Notes under the pieces: generated by a model
Told to the model about the DNA's origin: nothing
The model's database searches: none
The model's input: only the letters and a program-made list of their open reading frames with translations
Assembly (NCBI RefSeq): GCF_007097365.1
Contig: NZ_VJZR01000004.1
Coordinates: forward strand, 248,001-312,000
DNA: 64,000 nt
Direction of reading: 5' to 3'
From: Flavobacterium franklandianum
GTDB lineage: Bacteria > Bacteroidota > Bacteroidia > Flavobacteriales > Flavobacteriaceae
In this document: positions 27,201-34,328 of the stretch, piece by piece
Layout: every line of letters begins with the position of its first letter
Position numbering within the stretch: the stretch's first letter is position 1
Position numbers and translations under genes: made by a program

Positions 27201-27291
27201 AATTAATGTCTCCACTATTGTTTTTAGCATTCAAAAAACAACTAAAATGCGCTAAAACCAATAAAAACAGAATCTTATAAAGCTTCTTCAT
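18238..27291 (-). CDS. giant SprB-like surface adhesin with type B T9SS sorting domain
   Basis: A 3017-residue secreted adhesin. The signal peptide covers about residues 1-22. Residues up to about 750 hold Ig-like and PKD modules (YAWDFGDGTTST near 230; FTWDFGDPASG near 530). Residues about 780-1800 hold eleven tandem 90-95 residue modules, each beginning around an N/S-x-x-x-C segment and ending TFTITVNPxP. Residues about 1810-2830 hold thirteen SprB-type repeats of 70-75 residues (core NVSCFGGNNGSATVTVIGGT ... YTVTITDANGC). One more PKD module (VVWDFGDGTFST) precedes the C-terminal gliding-motility-associated type B sorting domain starting at VPNAFTPNNDTLND (about residue 2930). Secretion needs the T9SS and probably the adjacent PorP/SprF protein. 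Roles in gliding or attachment follow by analogy with SprB. Confidence 0.95.
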   Translation of the reverse strand: MKKLYKILFLLVLAHFSCFLNAKNNSGDINLLLPTATISGTATVCQNATAPQITFSGSGGTAPYTFVYKIGTGANINIVSTGDIAKVNVPTTTAGVYVYTLVSVTDSSGTQTQTGSATVTVNSLPTITGSLNTCIGSTSNLNGSGTANSWVSSNTSVATVDNTGLVKGITEGTSNITYKDSNGCEKTILFKVNPLPIIDFSTNATASTCSGSPIQFTSNITIGTAPYTYAWDFGDGTTSTIANPIHSLTSLGCGTGSITVKLTVTDSNGCTSSQVSHTLTVNQKPDINFQDTNPSATPSTQFNNCATASISNTSYTITVGNLSVTPCITSYSINWGDGSTENNVSFPKSHTYPQLGVYNMVISASGNGCSNSKTYIVKNVSNPSGGILNPGGSKDMCIPSPTIQYTIGNWALNSPGTTYAIDYGDGSAILNLNQDDMIKTTYYKPLNPISSENYPVPYSYKTNSCPNKNFIIKLTVSNACDSTEGTVDGGNTISTAKPNFTAPSSACSTTNVLFTNTSILGYSANCARDTKFTWDFGDPASGASNTINSGFVTTTPNVNHIFSGPGIYTVTMTANTGGSCSISSPKNQQICIEAPLVPNFTLNNSSGCSPQAITATNTTVTTNSCSPPTYVWNVTYVPAYCGTSIATIPNQTTTNASYNFTEPGTYTITLTATNSCGSFPSSQIVTIKKPPTVTLNPIASLCQILPSTTISPTAVVTNCGTQSPLTYEWSFPGGTPPTSTAINPSVSYSASGTISYSLKVTNECGPTTVNGSFIIKPTPQVNDVLSQQKCKGQLSNLITFVGSESGTIFSWKNSNISIGLPATGSGNINPFTLTNTGTTILTATIEVIPSLNGCSGTPKTFTITVNPEATVNAVSNLSLCHNAIQNGIAFASATAGTTFSWNNDNPSIGLAASGTGNIPIFTAINTGNSPVVATVTVTPSNALGCNGVPKTFSITVNPTPSAVVVTNKDYCNEVITTPIIFSNTVVGTTYLWTNSNSAIGLALNGTGNIPAFTPKNTTTAPITATISVTPTANGCPGATQTFMITVNPTPVVSFSPINQTICSGDTSTVVTLSSVAGATFNWTAVQPAGISGVVTSGNNNTIPAQTLTNSTNSNIVVTYNATATLASGTTCSGAVFPYTITVKPKPFIAANMTATSCSGVLFTVTPTNGSGNLIPTGTTYSWSNPTVTGGLTNGNTGLDQTTISGTLTNPTNVVQTATYTVTPSFNGCSGSPFDVVVSVNPKPDVNATTNVVLCAGETSSQIDFTGSILGTTYTWSSSITSIGVAASGANSIPSFTAINSGTTPVIATITVTPSANSCPGSSKTFTITVNPKPTINTISNLVRCNGVASSIITFTGSVTGTTFDWTNDTTSIGLAATGSGNIPSFTTTNIGTSPIIANITVTPKANGCIGTPTNFTITVNPSPTVDVLSNQTVCNGQSTSAIVFSGAIPNTIYNWTNTNSTIGLGANGVGDIPAFTAINNGNSPIVATITVTPNLNGCSGLSKTLTITINPSPSVSFTPTNQTLCSGSSSNLVTLSSTATGATFAWTAVQTAGISGVIASGTNTIPVQTLINTTNLPIVVTYLATAESNSGVSCQGITYPYTITVNPVPSITTAQLQTICSNTSFSIIPLDGGGNIVPTGTTYSWGIPVVTGGVLGGAALTNQTTIKGTLTNPTDSVQSATYTVTPKSGSCTGNTFTVVVTVNPSPKVVFSGANQTLCSGSNSLPISLSSLTTGNVTFKWIATIPSGITGAAASGTDTILAQTLTNTTTSPLTIIYTATATFDNNGVSCTGQPFDYKITVNPAIITSSILSNYSGFNVSSVGANDGSINVTVTGGSGIYNYLWSGPNSFSATSQGIANVPAGNYSLTINDGLCSPIVLDFTLTSPLPLIIQEDLVAHSDIKCFGYSTGVIKVDITQQSVGPYDYVLTLQGGGMISTMTDSAATNHTFTALAAGTYDIKVTDANGSVKTLLGIIITQPSGITATISSQTNVSCAGDATGSATVTATGGIGTLTYSWNTIPVQTTATATGLKAGTYTVTITDANTCSIQKQAIITEPNAIVTSIASQTNVLCFGNNTGSATVFVSGGTGILSYSWDTVPVQTTATATGLVAGTFTLTVTDANGCSKVQQVIITQPSGGLSSTISNSTNVSCFGGNNGSATVTVIGGTAPYSYSWNTVPVQTSATATGLKAGNYSVLISDLNGCSTSTAVTITEPIGMTASITAQTNVFCSGNSTGSATVTANGGTFPYTYSWNTTPVQTSDVAVNLPTGTYTVTITDAKGCSTTTQATITEPNGIVTSIASQTNVDCFGNSTGAVTILASGGAGTLNYSWDTIPVQTTPSLTGLITGTYHLTVTDSNNCTKVQTVTITQPAEIIITTDLEKDISCFNAANGEIKITVAGGTLNYKIAWTKNGIPYATTEDLSNLSPGTYVVSVSDANNCGPKTATFTITEPPILAVTLGSKTNIFCFGDSTGMINVNVVGGTAPYTFAWTGANGFTSSNQNLTNLFAGTYTLIVTDNLGCVKNLSVILTQNSEIKITATTTPIVCYGDNNASINLVVTGGVSPYQITWSNLGTGTSQSNLSAGDYTITVTDALNCTKTVTVNIPEAPIFTVNPVVKNISCFGANNGSITLNFVGGIAPVTLTWSDGAVTGTTRNNLKPGSYTVTIVDSKPCTITRTFIILEPQQLVLSANLTNALDCNNANTGAINLLVSGGSAPFTYAWSNGATTEDLVNIPAGNYLVTVTDVNGCSKQAQYSINRPPPIVTGVVTKTDFDCDTKSVKQTFVAQVSGGVPPYQLVWSSGTVSGANNEMMNTTQNGTVILTATDAIGCKSNYTFTVAIPTLGSPSFTVSSYAYSTYGTYSINDPIQFTNTATGDYIGVVWDFGDGTFSTELNPMHTFVNPKDYVVTQTVTYPFGCVYIQKITLIVGKGYVLVVPNAFTPNNDTLNDTFRPVTKALKNVRMDIYDTWGSMIYSESGDVLRGWDGKIKDINAENGNYYCKVSGETFYGTVVNDNHPFVLIK

Positions 27292-27482
27292 AGGTGTTTA
27301 ATATAAAACTCCAAACTTACAAATAATAAAAATCGATTCCTTACGGTTTTCCTCATTTTGAATTATTTTTATTATTGGGTTTATTGTTAATCATTTCATT
27401 TTCCCAAAGAAAATATAAAATACTATTTAGAAATTCAATAAATTACTACATTTGGACTTATAGCAAAACAAACTACAGAAAA

Positions 27483-30014
27483 ATGCAGAAAGCTTTAACT
27501 TCATATTTTATAATTTTCCTTCTTTTCTCTTCAATTATTAATGCACAACAACCCCATAAACCAAATTCGGTAGCAATTTACAATCAAATTCAGAAATTGA
27601 GTTTCTTGGGTTCAGTGCTTTATATTGCAGCGCATCCCGATGACGAAAATACTCGATTAATTTCCTATTTCTCTAATGAAACTAAAGCAAGAACTGCTTA
27701 TTTATCCTTAACTCGTGGCGATGGCGGACAAAATTTAATTGGCCCACAACTTCGAGAATTATTAGGGGTTATCAGAACTCAAGAATTGATTGAAGCTCGA
27801 AAAATTGATGGTAGTGAACAATTATTTACCCGTGCCAATGATTTTGGCTATTCCAAAAATGCTGAGGAAACAGTTCAAATTTGGGACAAAGAGAAGGTTC
27901 TATCGGATATTGTTTTTGCCATTCGAAAATTTCAACCGGATATTATTATCAACCGTTTTGACCATCGAACATCAGGAAACACCCACGGCCATCATTCTGC
28001 ATCTGCTATTTTGAGTGCCGAAAGTTTTAATAAAACTAATGATCCAAAGGTTTTTCCTGAGCAATTGAGTTTAGTAAAACCTTGGCAAACTAAACGCCAG
28101 TTTTTTAATCCTTCTTGGTGGTTTTACGGAAGTCAAGCAAAATTTGATGCAGCCGATAAAACCAATTTTATTTCAATGCAAACGGGTGTTTATTACACCG
28201 CTACAGGGAAATCAAATCAGGAAATCGCTGCCTTGAGTCGCAGTTGCCATCAGTCGCAAGGCTTCGGAAGCACCGGAAATAGGGGAGAAGAAACCGAATA
28301 TTTAGAATTGATAAACGGAGAATTACCGAAAGATAAAGCAAATGTTTTTGATGGTATTGATACCACTTGGAATCGAGTAAATGGCGGAAAACCCATTGGC
28401 GAAATGCTTTCAAAAATTGCTGCAGAATTTGATTTTATCAATCCTTCTGCAAGTATTCCGGATTTGGTGAAAGCCTATTCTATGATACAATCTTTGGACG
28501 ACAATCATTGGAAAACCCTGAAATCTGAAGAAATAAAAAATGTCATTGCCGCTTGCGCAGGATTGTATCTTGAAGCTGTAGCGCAAAATCAGGAAGCAAC
28601 TCCAGGGAGTCTTATTAAATTGAAACTCGAAGCGATTAATAGAAGCCCAATCGAAATGCAATTGTTAAGTGTCACCACTTTGCCGGATCAAAAAAATACC
28701 ATTCAAAATGTAGTGCTTAAAAATAATATTTTACAAAATAGTTCTATCGATTTACAGCTGCCTTCTACTATCGAATTCACACAACCGTATTGGCTTAAAG
28801 ACAAAGGAACCGAAGGAATGTACACAGTTCCCGACCAGAAAAACATAGGAATTCCTGATGTAATTCGGGAAGCGAAAGTGGTTTTCAATATTAATATTAA
28901 AGAAATCGAAATTCCCTTTGAAAGAATTGTAGTTTATAAATACAATGACGATGTTAAGGGCGAAATGTATAATTATTTGGATGTTGTTCCCGAAGTAACG
29001 ACAAGTATTCTTGATAAAGTTTCTCTTTTCAAAGACAACAAAAAGAAATATATTGGGGTGAAAATCAAGGCCGGAAAAGAGGCTGTAAAAGGTGATTTAC
29101 AATTGGAATTGCCTAATAGTTGGATTGTTCAACCCAAATCTATTCCTTTTAATTTAGATAAAAAAGGTCTAGAACAAACCCTTTATTTTGAGGTGACACC
29201 ACCCAATTCACAAGAAGAAGCTATAGCCCAAAGTGTTGCTATTATTGACGGAAAGCGCTATGACAAGGAGCAAATTACCATTGATTTTGACCATATAACC
29301 AAACAACAAGTCTTGAAACCCTCGGAATCCAAGTTCATCCGATTGGATTTGAAAACGAATAACCAAAGAATTGGGTATATTATGGGAGCCGGCGATGAAG
29401 TTCCCAATAGTCTGATGCAAATGGGGTACAAAGTAACTCTGCTCAATCCCGAAGAAATTTCACCTGAAAAAATGGCTAATTTTGATATGGTCATAACAGG
29501 AATTCGCGCTTATAATACGTTGCAAGCATTGGCAAACAAGCAAAATTTCCTTTTTGATTTTGTAAAAGGAGGAAAAACAATGCTCGTACAATACAATACA
29601 CCAAATGATTTGGTAACCGAAAATATTGCTCCATTTCCAATGAAAATATCCCGTGACAGAGTTACGGAGGAAAACGCTGAAGTTCGTTTTTTAGCGCCTA
29701 ATCATCCCGTTTTAAATTCGCCAAATAAAATTACTGCCAAAGATTTTCAAGGTTGGAAACAAGAACAAGGATTGTATTATCCCAATACTTTTGACAAAGC
29801 GTTTACACCCATTTTATCATCGAACGATAAAGGGGAAACACCTAAAAATGGAGCCTTGTTAATCGCTCCCTACGGAAAAGGATACTATATTTACACTGGT
29901 TTAAGTCTCTTTAGAGAATTACCCGAAGGAATTTCTGGAGCTTATAAATTGTTAGCCAATATCATTTCTTTGCAAAATCCTGTGACTATTCCTGCTGAAA
30001 AAGTGAAACCTTAA
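27483..30014 (+). CDS. exported PIG-L deacetylase with C-terminal glutamine-amidotransferase-like domain
   Basis: An 843-residue protein. I choose Met at 27483 because MQKALTSYFIIFLLFSSIINAQ is a clear signal peptide; the frame is open to 27375 but that part is not signal-like. The PIG-L/LmbE zinc deacetylase domain starts with YIAAHPDDEN (residues 47-56) and has the second zinc motif DHRTSGNTHGHHSA. A middle region of beta-sandwich type follows. The last 220 residues (RIGYIMGAGDEVPNSLMQMG to NGALLIAPYGKGYYIYTGLS) look like a class I glutamine-amidotransferase-like fold without an evident catalytic triad. Probable action is deacetylation of an N-acetylated sugar in the periplasm. The gene precedes a small peptide gene and a symporter, suggesting uptake of the product. 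Confidence 0.85.
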   Translation: MQKALTSYFIIFLLFSSIINAQQPHKPNSVAIYNQIQKLSFLGSVLYIAAHPDDENTRLISYFSNETKARTAYLSLTRGDGGQNLIGPQLRELLGVIRTQELIEARKIDGSEQLFTRANDFGYSKNAEETVQIWDKEKVLSDIVFAIRKFQPDIIINRFDHRTSGNTHGHHSASAILSAESFNKTNDPKVFPEQLSLVKPWQTKRQFFNPSWWFYGSQAKFDAADKTNFISMQTGVYYTATGKSNQEIAALSRSCHQSQGFGSTGNRGEETEYLELINGELPKDKANVFDGIDTTWNRVNGGKPIGEMLSKIAAEFDFINPSASIPDLVKAYSMIQSLDDNHWKTLKSEEIKNVIAACAGLYLEAVAQNQEATPGSLIKLKLEAINRSPIEMQLLSVTTLPDQKNTIQNVVLKNNILQNSSIDLQLPSTIEFTQPYWLKDKGTEGMYTVPDQKNIGIPDVIREAKVVFNINIKEIEIPFERIVVYKYNDDVKGEMYNYLDVVPEVTTSILDKVSLFKDNKKKYIGVKIKAGKEAVKGDLQLELPNSWIVQPKSIPFNLDKKGLEQTLYFEVTPPNSQEEAIAQSVAIIDGKRYDKEQITIDFDHITKQQVLKPSESKFIRLDLKTNNQRIGYIMGAGDEVPNSLMQMGYKVTLLNPEEISPEKMANFDMVITGIRAYNTLQALANKQNFLFDFVKGGKTMLVQYNTPNDLVTENIAPFPMKISRDRVTEENAEVRFLAPNHPVLNSPNKITAKDFQGWKQEQGLYYPNTFDKAFTPILSSNDKGETPKNGALLIAPYGKGYYIYTGLSLFRELPEGISGAYKLLANIISLQNPVTIPAEKVKP

Positions 30015-30025
30015 CTACTCAAATT

Positions 30026-30133
30026 ATGGAAACGAAAAAAAATAAAGTTTGGAAAAAAAGCTACACTTGGGTTCTGGTAGCGAATGCTTTTTATATTTTG
30101 ATTTTTTGTTTATTAATGAAATTATATTCTTAG
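30026..30133 (+). CDS. 35-residue single-pass membrane peptide
   Basis: ATG at 30026, TAG at 30131-30133. It has a basic N-terminus (METKKNKVWKKS) followed by one hydrophobic helix (WVLVANAFYILIFCLLM), giving an inside-positive topology. It is placed 11 bases after the deacetylase gene and 3 bases before the symporter start, so it is translated as part of the operon. The tight spacing and the clean K/N-in topology make it a real small gene, probably an accessory subunit of the symporter. I know no name for it. Confidence 0.7.
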   Translation: METKKNKVWKKSYTWVLVANAFYILIFCLLMKLYS

Positions 30134-30136
30134 CCT

Positions 30137-31858
30137 ATGCAACTATTTGATTGGATTGTTCTTGTTGTAACCTTACTTTTTATAGTGATTTACGGCGTAT
30201 GGAAAACGAAGGGAAGTAAAAATGTAGAAGAGTATATTTTGGGCAGTAACGAAACGCCTTGGTACACTGTAGGACTATCGGTTATGGCGACTCAAGCCAG
30301 CGCGATTACTTTTCTTTCGACACCGGGTCAGGCCTATCACGACGGAATGGGATTTTTACAATTCTATTTTGGTTTGCCCATTGCAATGGTAGTTATTTGC
30401 GTGACTTTTATACCATTGTACCACAAATACAAGGTTTTTACCGCTTATGAATACCTCGAAAAACGTTTCGATTTAAAAACGCGTTCTCTTGCCGCGATTC
30501 TTTTTTTGGTTCAAAGAGGTTTAGGAACTGGATTGACAATTTATGCACCCGCAATAATTTTGTCGGCTTTGTTGGGTTGGAATTTAACGGCAATGAATAT
30601 TGCAATAGGTGTTCTTGTAATAATTTATACTTTTTCAGGAGGAACAAAAGCTGTAAATGTGACCCAAAAACAGCAAATGTTTGTCATTATGTCGGGAATG
30701 TTTATCACGTTTTTCTTGATTTTAAATTATTTGCCCAATGATATGACTTTTACTAGTGCTTTGCATATTGCAGGGGCAAATGACAAAATGAATATCGTTG
30801 ATTTTTCGTTTAATCCAGAGGAGAAATATACGTTTTGGAGCGGAATAACGGGAGGTTTTTTCTTAGCATTGGCTTATTTTGGTACCGATCAATCACAGGT
30901 GGGACGTTATTTATCTGGAAAATCTGTTCGTGAAAGTCAAATGGGTTTGATTATGAATGGATTGCTAAAAGTACCCATGCAATTCTTTATTTTGCTTACT
31001 GGAGTGATGGTTTTTGTGTTTTTCCAATTCAATCCCGTTCCTTTAAATTTTAACCCCAATAATAAAATCATTATTGAGAAATCCAAATATAAAAATGAAT
31101 ACCATGTATTAGAAAAAAAATTGGAAGCACTTTCAGAAGATAAGAAAGTGATTAACTTATTGTATATAGACCAGCTCAATCAAGATTATGACAATCCAAT
31201 ACTCCGAAAAGAATTAGTTGCTCTATCGAGTAAAGAAAAAGATTTGAGAGATCACGCCAAAGACCTTATTCAAAAGGCAGATGACCGCAGTGAAACCAAT
31301 GATAAAGACTATGTTTTCTTTCATTTTATTCTGAATTATTTGCCCAAAGGGTTAATAGGTTTACTACTTGCAGTGATTATTTCTGCGGCAATGTCATCAA
31401 CGGCTTCCGGATTAAATGCACTCGCTTCGACCACGGCGATCGATATATATAAGAGAAATATTAAAGAAGAAAAAAGCGAAAAACATTATGTTAATGTTAC
31501 TAAATTTTTCACCTTGTTTTGGGGAATAATTGCCATCCTTTTTGCCAGCATTGGAACTCTTTTTGAAAATTTGATTCAATTGGTGAACATTGTGGGTTCC
31601 ATTTTCTACGGAACGGTTTTGGGGATTTTCCTCGTTGGTTTTTACATCAAATTTGTTCACGCCAAGGCTATTTTTTATAGTGCTGTAATTAGCCAAATTA
31701 CCATATTTATTATTTACTATTTTGCCATATATATTTATCCAAGTGGCGAAGAAAAATTAGGGTATTTATGGCTCAATTTCATTGGTGCAATGTTAACAAT
31801 TGTATTGTCAATTATTATGCAGGCGCTTTTTAGAAAGGAAAAAGTGAGTATTGCTTAA
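30137..31858 (+). CDS. sodium:solute symporter (SSS family)
   Basis: A 573-residue sodium-coupled transporter with about 13-14 membrane helices. Family features include WYTVGLSVMATQASAITFLS (residues 42-61), the Na-site region GTDQSQVGRYLSGKS (about 253-267), and AMSSTASGLNALASTTAIDI (about 418-437). A soluble insertion with many charged residues (about 310-395) separates two helices, which is longer than in simple SSS members. In the operon with the PIG-L deacetylase it probably imports a sugar or amino-sugar. Confidence 0.92.
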   Translation: MQLFDWIVLVVTLLFIVIYGVWKTKGSKNVEEYILGSNETPWYTVGLSVMATQASAITFLSTPGQAYHDGMGFLQFYFGLPIAMVVICVTFIPLYHKYKVFTAYEYLEKRFDLKTRSLAAILFLVQRGLGTGLTIYAPAIILSALLGWNLTAMNIAIGVLVIIYTFSGGTKAVNVTQKQQMFVIMSGMFITFFLILNYLPNDMTFTSALHIAGANDKMNIVDFSFNPEEKYTFWSGITGGFFLALAYFGTDQSQVGRYLSGKSVRESQMGLIMNGLLKVPMQFFILLTGVMVFVFFQFNPVPLNFNPNNKIIIEKSKYKNEYHVLEKKLEALSEDKKVINLLYIDQLNQDYDNPILRKELVALSSKEKDLRDHAKDLIQKADDRSETNDKDYVFFHFILNYLPKGLIGLLLAVIISAAMSSTASGLNALASTTAIDIYKRNIKEEKSEKHYVNVTKFFTLFWGIIAILFASIGTLFENLIQLVNIVGSIFYGTVLGIFLVGFYIKFVHAKAIFYSAVISQITIFIIYYFAIYIYPSGEEKLGYLWLNFIGAMLTIVLSIIMQALFRKEKVSIA

Positions 31859-31887
31859 ATTATTTTTTTTGGAATTTAAAAATAATT

Positions 31888-31918
31888 AAACTGTCTTTTA
31901 AGGCAGTTTTTTTTGTTT
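31888..31918 (+). terminator. terminator after the symporter
   Basis: The hairpin aaactgtctt / aaggcagttt with a three-base loop (one wobble pair) is followed by a T run. It closes the deacetylase-symporter operon. Confidence 0.8.
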
Positions 31919-32083
31919 TAAAAATTACCAACTTCAGGTACAATTAACTTCAATACTTCGACACTTCATTTTTCTTACAAATGAATCAATTTTAAACAAG
32001 ACAAAAACATCCTCTTTTGTAAAAGTTATCTTAGTAACTATTTTTAATAAAATTATAATTATTATTTTCAAAAATAGAGAGTT

Positions 32084-32116
32084 TTGTAACATTTGTTACT
32101 TTCGAAATTATTTTTG
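32084..32116 (+). promoter_or_regulatory. candidate promoter of the sqr operon
   Basis: TTG at 32084-32086, 22 bases, then TATTTTTG at 32109-32116. This matches the Bacteroidota consensus TTG-N17-23-TAnnTTTG. The leader to the sqr start would be about 80 bases and contains an imperfect inverted repeat around agctat/atagct (32140-32180). The rest of 31919-32202 is AT-rich with no gene. Confidence 0.55.
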
Positions 32117-32202
32117 CTAGCTATCTTTAACCTGTTAAATAGCTATAAATAGTTATGATTTTAATAAATAGGTCATAGCTGTTAAGTTTAAAATATTTAT
32201 TT

Positions 32203-33438
32203 ATGAAAAAGTTAGTGATACTTGGAGCAGGAACCGCTGGAACTATGATGGCAAGTCACCTGAGAAAAAAATTAAGCAAATCGGACTGGGAAATAACGAT
32301 TATTGACCAATGCAAGCCCCATTATTATCAACCGGGATTTTTGTTTTTACCATTTGATACTTATAAACCCGAAGATGTAAAAAAGTCTATTGACGAATTC
32401 ATTCCAAAAGGAGTGAAACTGATTCGAGAAAAAATTGACGTTATAGACAAAGATTCAGATACTGTTGTATTAGATGACGGCAAAAAATTTAAATACAATA
32501 TTTTAATCCTAGCCACAGGAACAAAGACTGCTCCCGGAGAAGTCGCGGGAATGTTAGGAGAGTATTGGTACAAATCGATTTTTGACTTTTATACTTATGA
32601 AGGGGCATTGGCACTGCGAGACAAATTAAGACTTTGGAAAGGCGGAAAACTAGTAGTTCATATTACCGAAATGCCTATTAAATGTCCTGTTGCTCCGCTA
32701 GAATTTGCTTTTCTTGCCGATTCATTCTTTATAAAAAAGGGAATGCGTGATAAAGTGGACATTACTTATGTTACACCACTTTCTGGAGCATTTACAAAAG
32801 AAAAATGTACTACAGCATTAACCTATTTATTAAACGATAAAAACATCAAAATTGTACCTGATTTTGCCGTTGAACACATCGATGGAGCCAATGGAAAAAT
32901 TGTAGATTATGGGGGAGAGGAAGTCCCTTTTGATTTATTGGTTACTATCCCAACCAATATGGGTGATGAATTAATGGCTCGTTCTGGAATCGGAAACGAA
33001 TTAAATTATGTTCCAACAGATAAAAATACGTTGCAAACCAAAGTGAAGGAAAACATTTTTGCATTGGGCGACTGTACTGATGTTCCTGCGTCCAAAGCAG
33101 GTTCTGTGGCTCACTTTCAAGCTGAAATATTGACTGAAAACATTCTACTTTATATAAAAGGTAAGGAATTAAAACCTGATTTTGATGGTCACGCCAATTG
33201 TTTTATTGAAACTGGTCACGGAAAAGCGCTCTTGATAGATTTTAATTACGAATTCGAACCCGTTAAAGGGAAATTTCCATTTGCAGGAATTGGTCCTTTG
33301 AATTTGCTTACGGAATCCCGTTTGAATCATTGGGGTAAATTAGCTTTTAGATGGATTTATTGGAATATGCTATTACCAGCAAGAAAATTGCCTTTTATTA
33401 CTCCAAAAATGAGCAAATCAGGAAAAAATTTTAACTAA
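32203..33438 (+). CDS. sqr: sulfide:quinone oxidoreductase-like FAD enzyme
   Basis: A 411-residue flavoprotein of the SQR family, which oxidises sulfide to polysulfide or bound sulfur and passes electrons to the quinone pool at the membrane. The FAD site GAGTAGTMMASHL is at residues 8-20, ATGTKT near 104, and the second FAD motif ALGDCTDVPASKAGSVAHFQ at 287-306. Cys161 (MPIKCPVAPLEF) and Cys333 (HANCFIETG) lie where SQRs keep their two redox cysteines. The C-terminus is amphipathic (RWIYWNMLLPARKLPF), suited to membrane association. It is the first gene of a three-gene sulfur operon with DsrC/TusE-like and DsrE2-like proteins, which supports sulfide as substrate. Confidence 0.88.
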   Translation: MKKLVILGAGTAGTMMASHLRKKLSKSDWEITIIDQCKPHYYQPGFLFLPFDTYKPEDVKKSIDEFIPKGVKLIREKIDVIDKDSDTVVLDDGKKFKYNILILATGTKTAPGEVAGMLGEYWYKSIFDFYTYEGALALRDKLRLWKGGKLVVHITEMPIKCPVAPLEFAFLADSFFIKKGMRDKVDITYVTPLSGAFTKEKCTTALTYLLNDKNIKIVPDFAVEHIDGANGKIVDYGGEEVPFDLLVTIPTNMGDELMARSGIGNELNYVPTDKNTLQTKVKENIFALGDCTDVPASKAGSVAHFQAEILTENILLYIKGKELKPDFDGHANCFIETGHGKALLIDFNYEFEPVKGKFPFAGIGPLNLLTESRLNHWGKLAFRWIYWNMLLPARKLPFITPKMSKSGKNFN

Positions 33439-33468
33439 AAATAATGTTTAATATAAAATAAATAAAAG

Positions 33469-33777
33469 ATGGAAAAAGTATATGCAGGAAAAACTGTTGG
33501 TGTAGATAAAGAGGGTTATTTGACAGATTTATCCCAATGGAATGCAGCAATTGCGATGGAAATTGCTAAAGAAGAAGGAGTGGAACTTACGGCCAAACAT
33601 TTTGAAGTACTCTCTTATTTACAAGACCAACAACGAAAAGAAGTGGCGTTGTCTATAAGAAGTATTGGAAAAAGTGGTGTTGTTGACATTAAACAATTTT
33701 ATGAATTGTTTCCTAAGGGGCCATTAAAAATAGCAAGCAAAATGGCTGGAATTCCAAAACCTAAAAGCTGTATTTAA
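33469..33777 (+). CDS. DsrC/TusE-family sulfur carrier with a single C-terminal cysteine
   Basis: A 102-residue protein of the DsrC/TusE/DsvC family. The C-terminal arm reads ASKMAGIPKPKSCI. The penultimate Cys101 is the sulfur-carrying residue of the family. Eleven residues earlier, where true DsrC has its second cysteine, this protein has Ser90, and there is no other cysteine. It therefore cannot form the intramolecular trisulfide described for DsrC and should act as a one-cysteine persulfide carrier like TusE. Its place between sqr and a DsrE2-like gene points to sulfur traffic rather than tRNA thiolation, but both remain possible. Confidence 0.92.
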   Translation: MEKVYAGKTVGVDKEGYLTDLSQWNAAIAMEIAKEEGVELTAKHFEVLSYLQDQQRKEVALSIRSIGKSGVVDIKQFYELFPKGPLKIASKMAGIPKPKSCI

Positions 33778-33788
33778 ATTAATTAATC

Positions 33789-34274
33789 ATGGAAGATAAA
33801 AGTAAATTTCCCGTAAAAAAAGTATTATTTATTTGTTCTAAAGCTACTTTAGAAAGTGTTTATGCTTGCTTTATAATGGCCAATGGCGCAAGAATGGAAG
33901 GCATAGAATCTGAAATATTTTTTACTTTTTTTGGATTAGAGGCTATTCAAAAAAATAAATTAGACCATTTGCATGTAGCTACCGTTGGTAATCCAGCCAT
34001 GCATATGCCAACAATGATAGGAGGTTTGCCAGGAATGGAAGCCTTAGCTACCAAAATGATGAAATCTAAAATGGAAAAATTAGACATTCCACCCGTAGGT
34101 GAATTTTTAGAAATAATGGTCGCATCGGGTGTGAAAATATGGGCTTGTAAACTAGCCATGGAAATGTTCGATTTGAAAAGAGAGGATTTAATAGATGATG
34201 TAGAAGATATTCTGACGGTTGGAGATTTTTATGGTCGAGCTGAGGGTCAAGGAACCCAGATTATATTTATCTAG
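33789..34274 (+). CDS. DsrE2-like sulfurtransferase
   Basis: A 161-residue protein of the DsrE/DsrF family, DsrE2-like subgroup. It opens with a KKVLFICSKATLESVYACF beta-alpha unit and has the likely persulfide-carrying cysteine in VKIWACKLAMEMF (about Cys120). DsrE2 proteins accept sulfur and pass it to TusA- or DsrC-type carriers in sulfur oxidisers. One could expect membrane helices in some DsrE2 proteins; this one looks amphipathic rather than clearly membrane-spanning. It lies 11 bases after the DsrC/TusE-like gene. Confidence 0.88.
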   Translation: MEDKSKFPVKKVLFICSKATLESVYACFIMANGARMEGIESEIFFTFFGLEAIQKNKLDHLHVATVGNPAMHMPTMIGGLPGMEALATKMMKSKMEKLDIPPVGEFLEIMVASGVKIWACKLAMEMFDLKREDLIDDVEDILTVGDFYGRAEGQGTQIIFI

Positions 34275-34293
34275 TTTATATTGAATATTGGTT

Positions 34294-34328
34294 AAAAGGC
34301 AATGGCTATACAAAAGTTATTGCCTTTT
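34294..34328 (+). terminator. terminator after the sulfur operon
   Basis: Perfect arms aaaaggcaat / attgcctttt with a 15-base loop, followed by T. The remaining stretch to 34572 is AT-rich, with a possible -7 element TAATTTTG at 34494-34501 ahead of moaA. Confidence 0.8.

Noticed and set aside
32154-32176. TATGA...TCATA pair before sqr as a third Crp/Fnr-like site
   Set aside because: The half-sites are 14 bases apart, not six, so the spacing does not fit the class seen at 41982 and 44800.
32203-34274. Classical dissimilatory sulfite reductase (dsr) operon
   Set aside because: DsrC- and DsrE-type proteins are present, but there is no DsrAB, DsrMK or DsrL, and the DsrC-like protein lacks the second cysteine.
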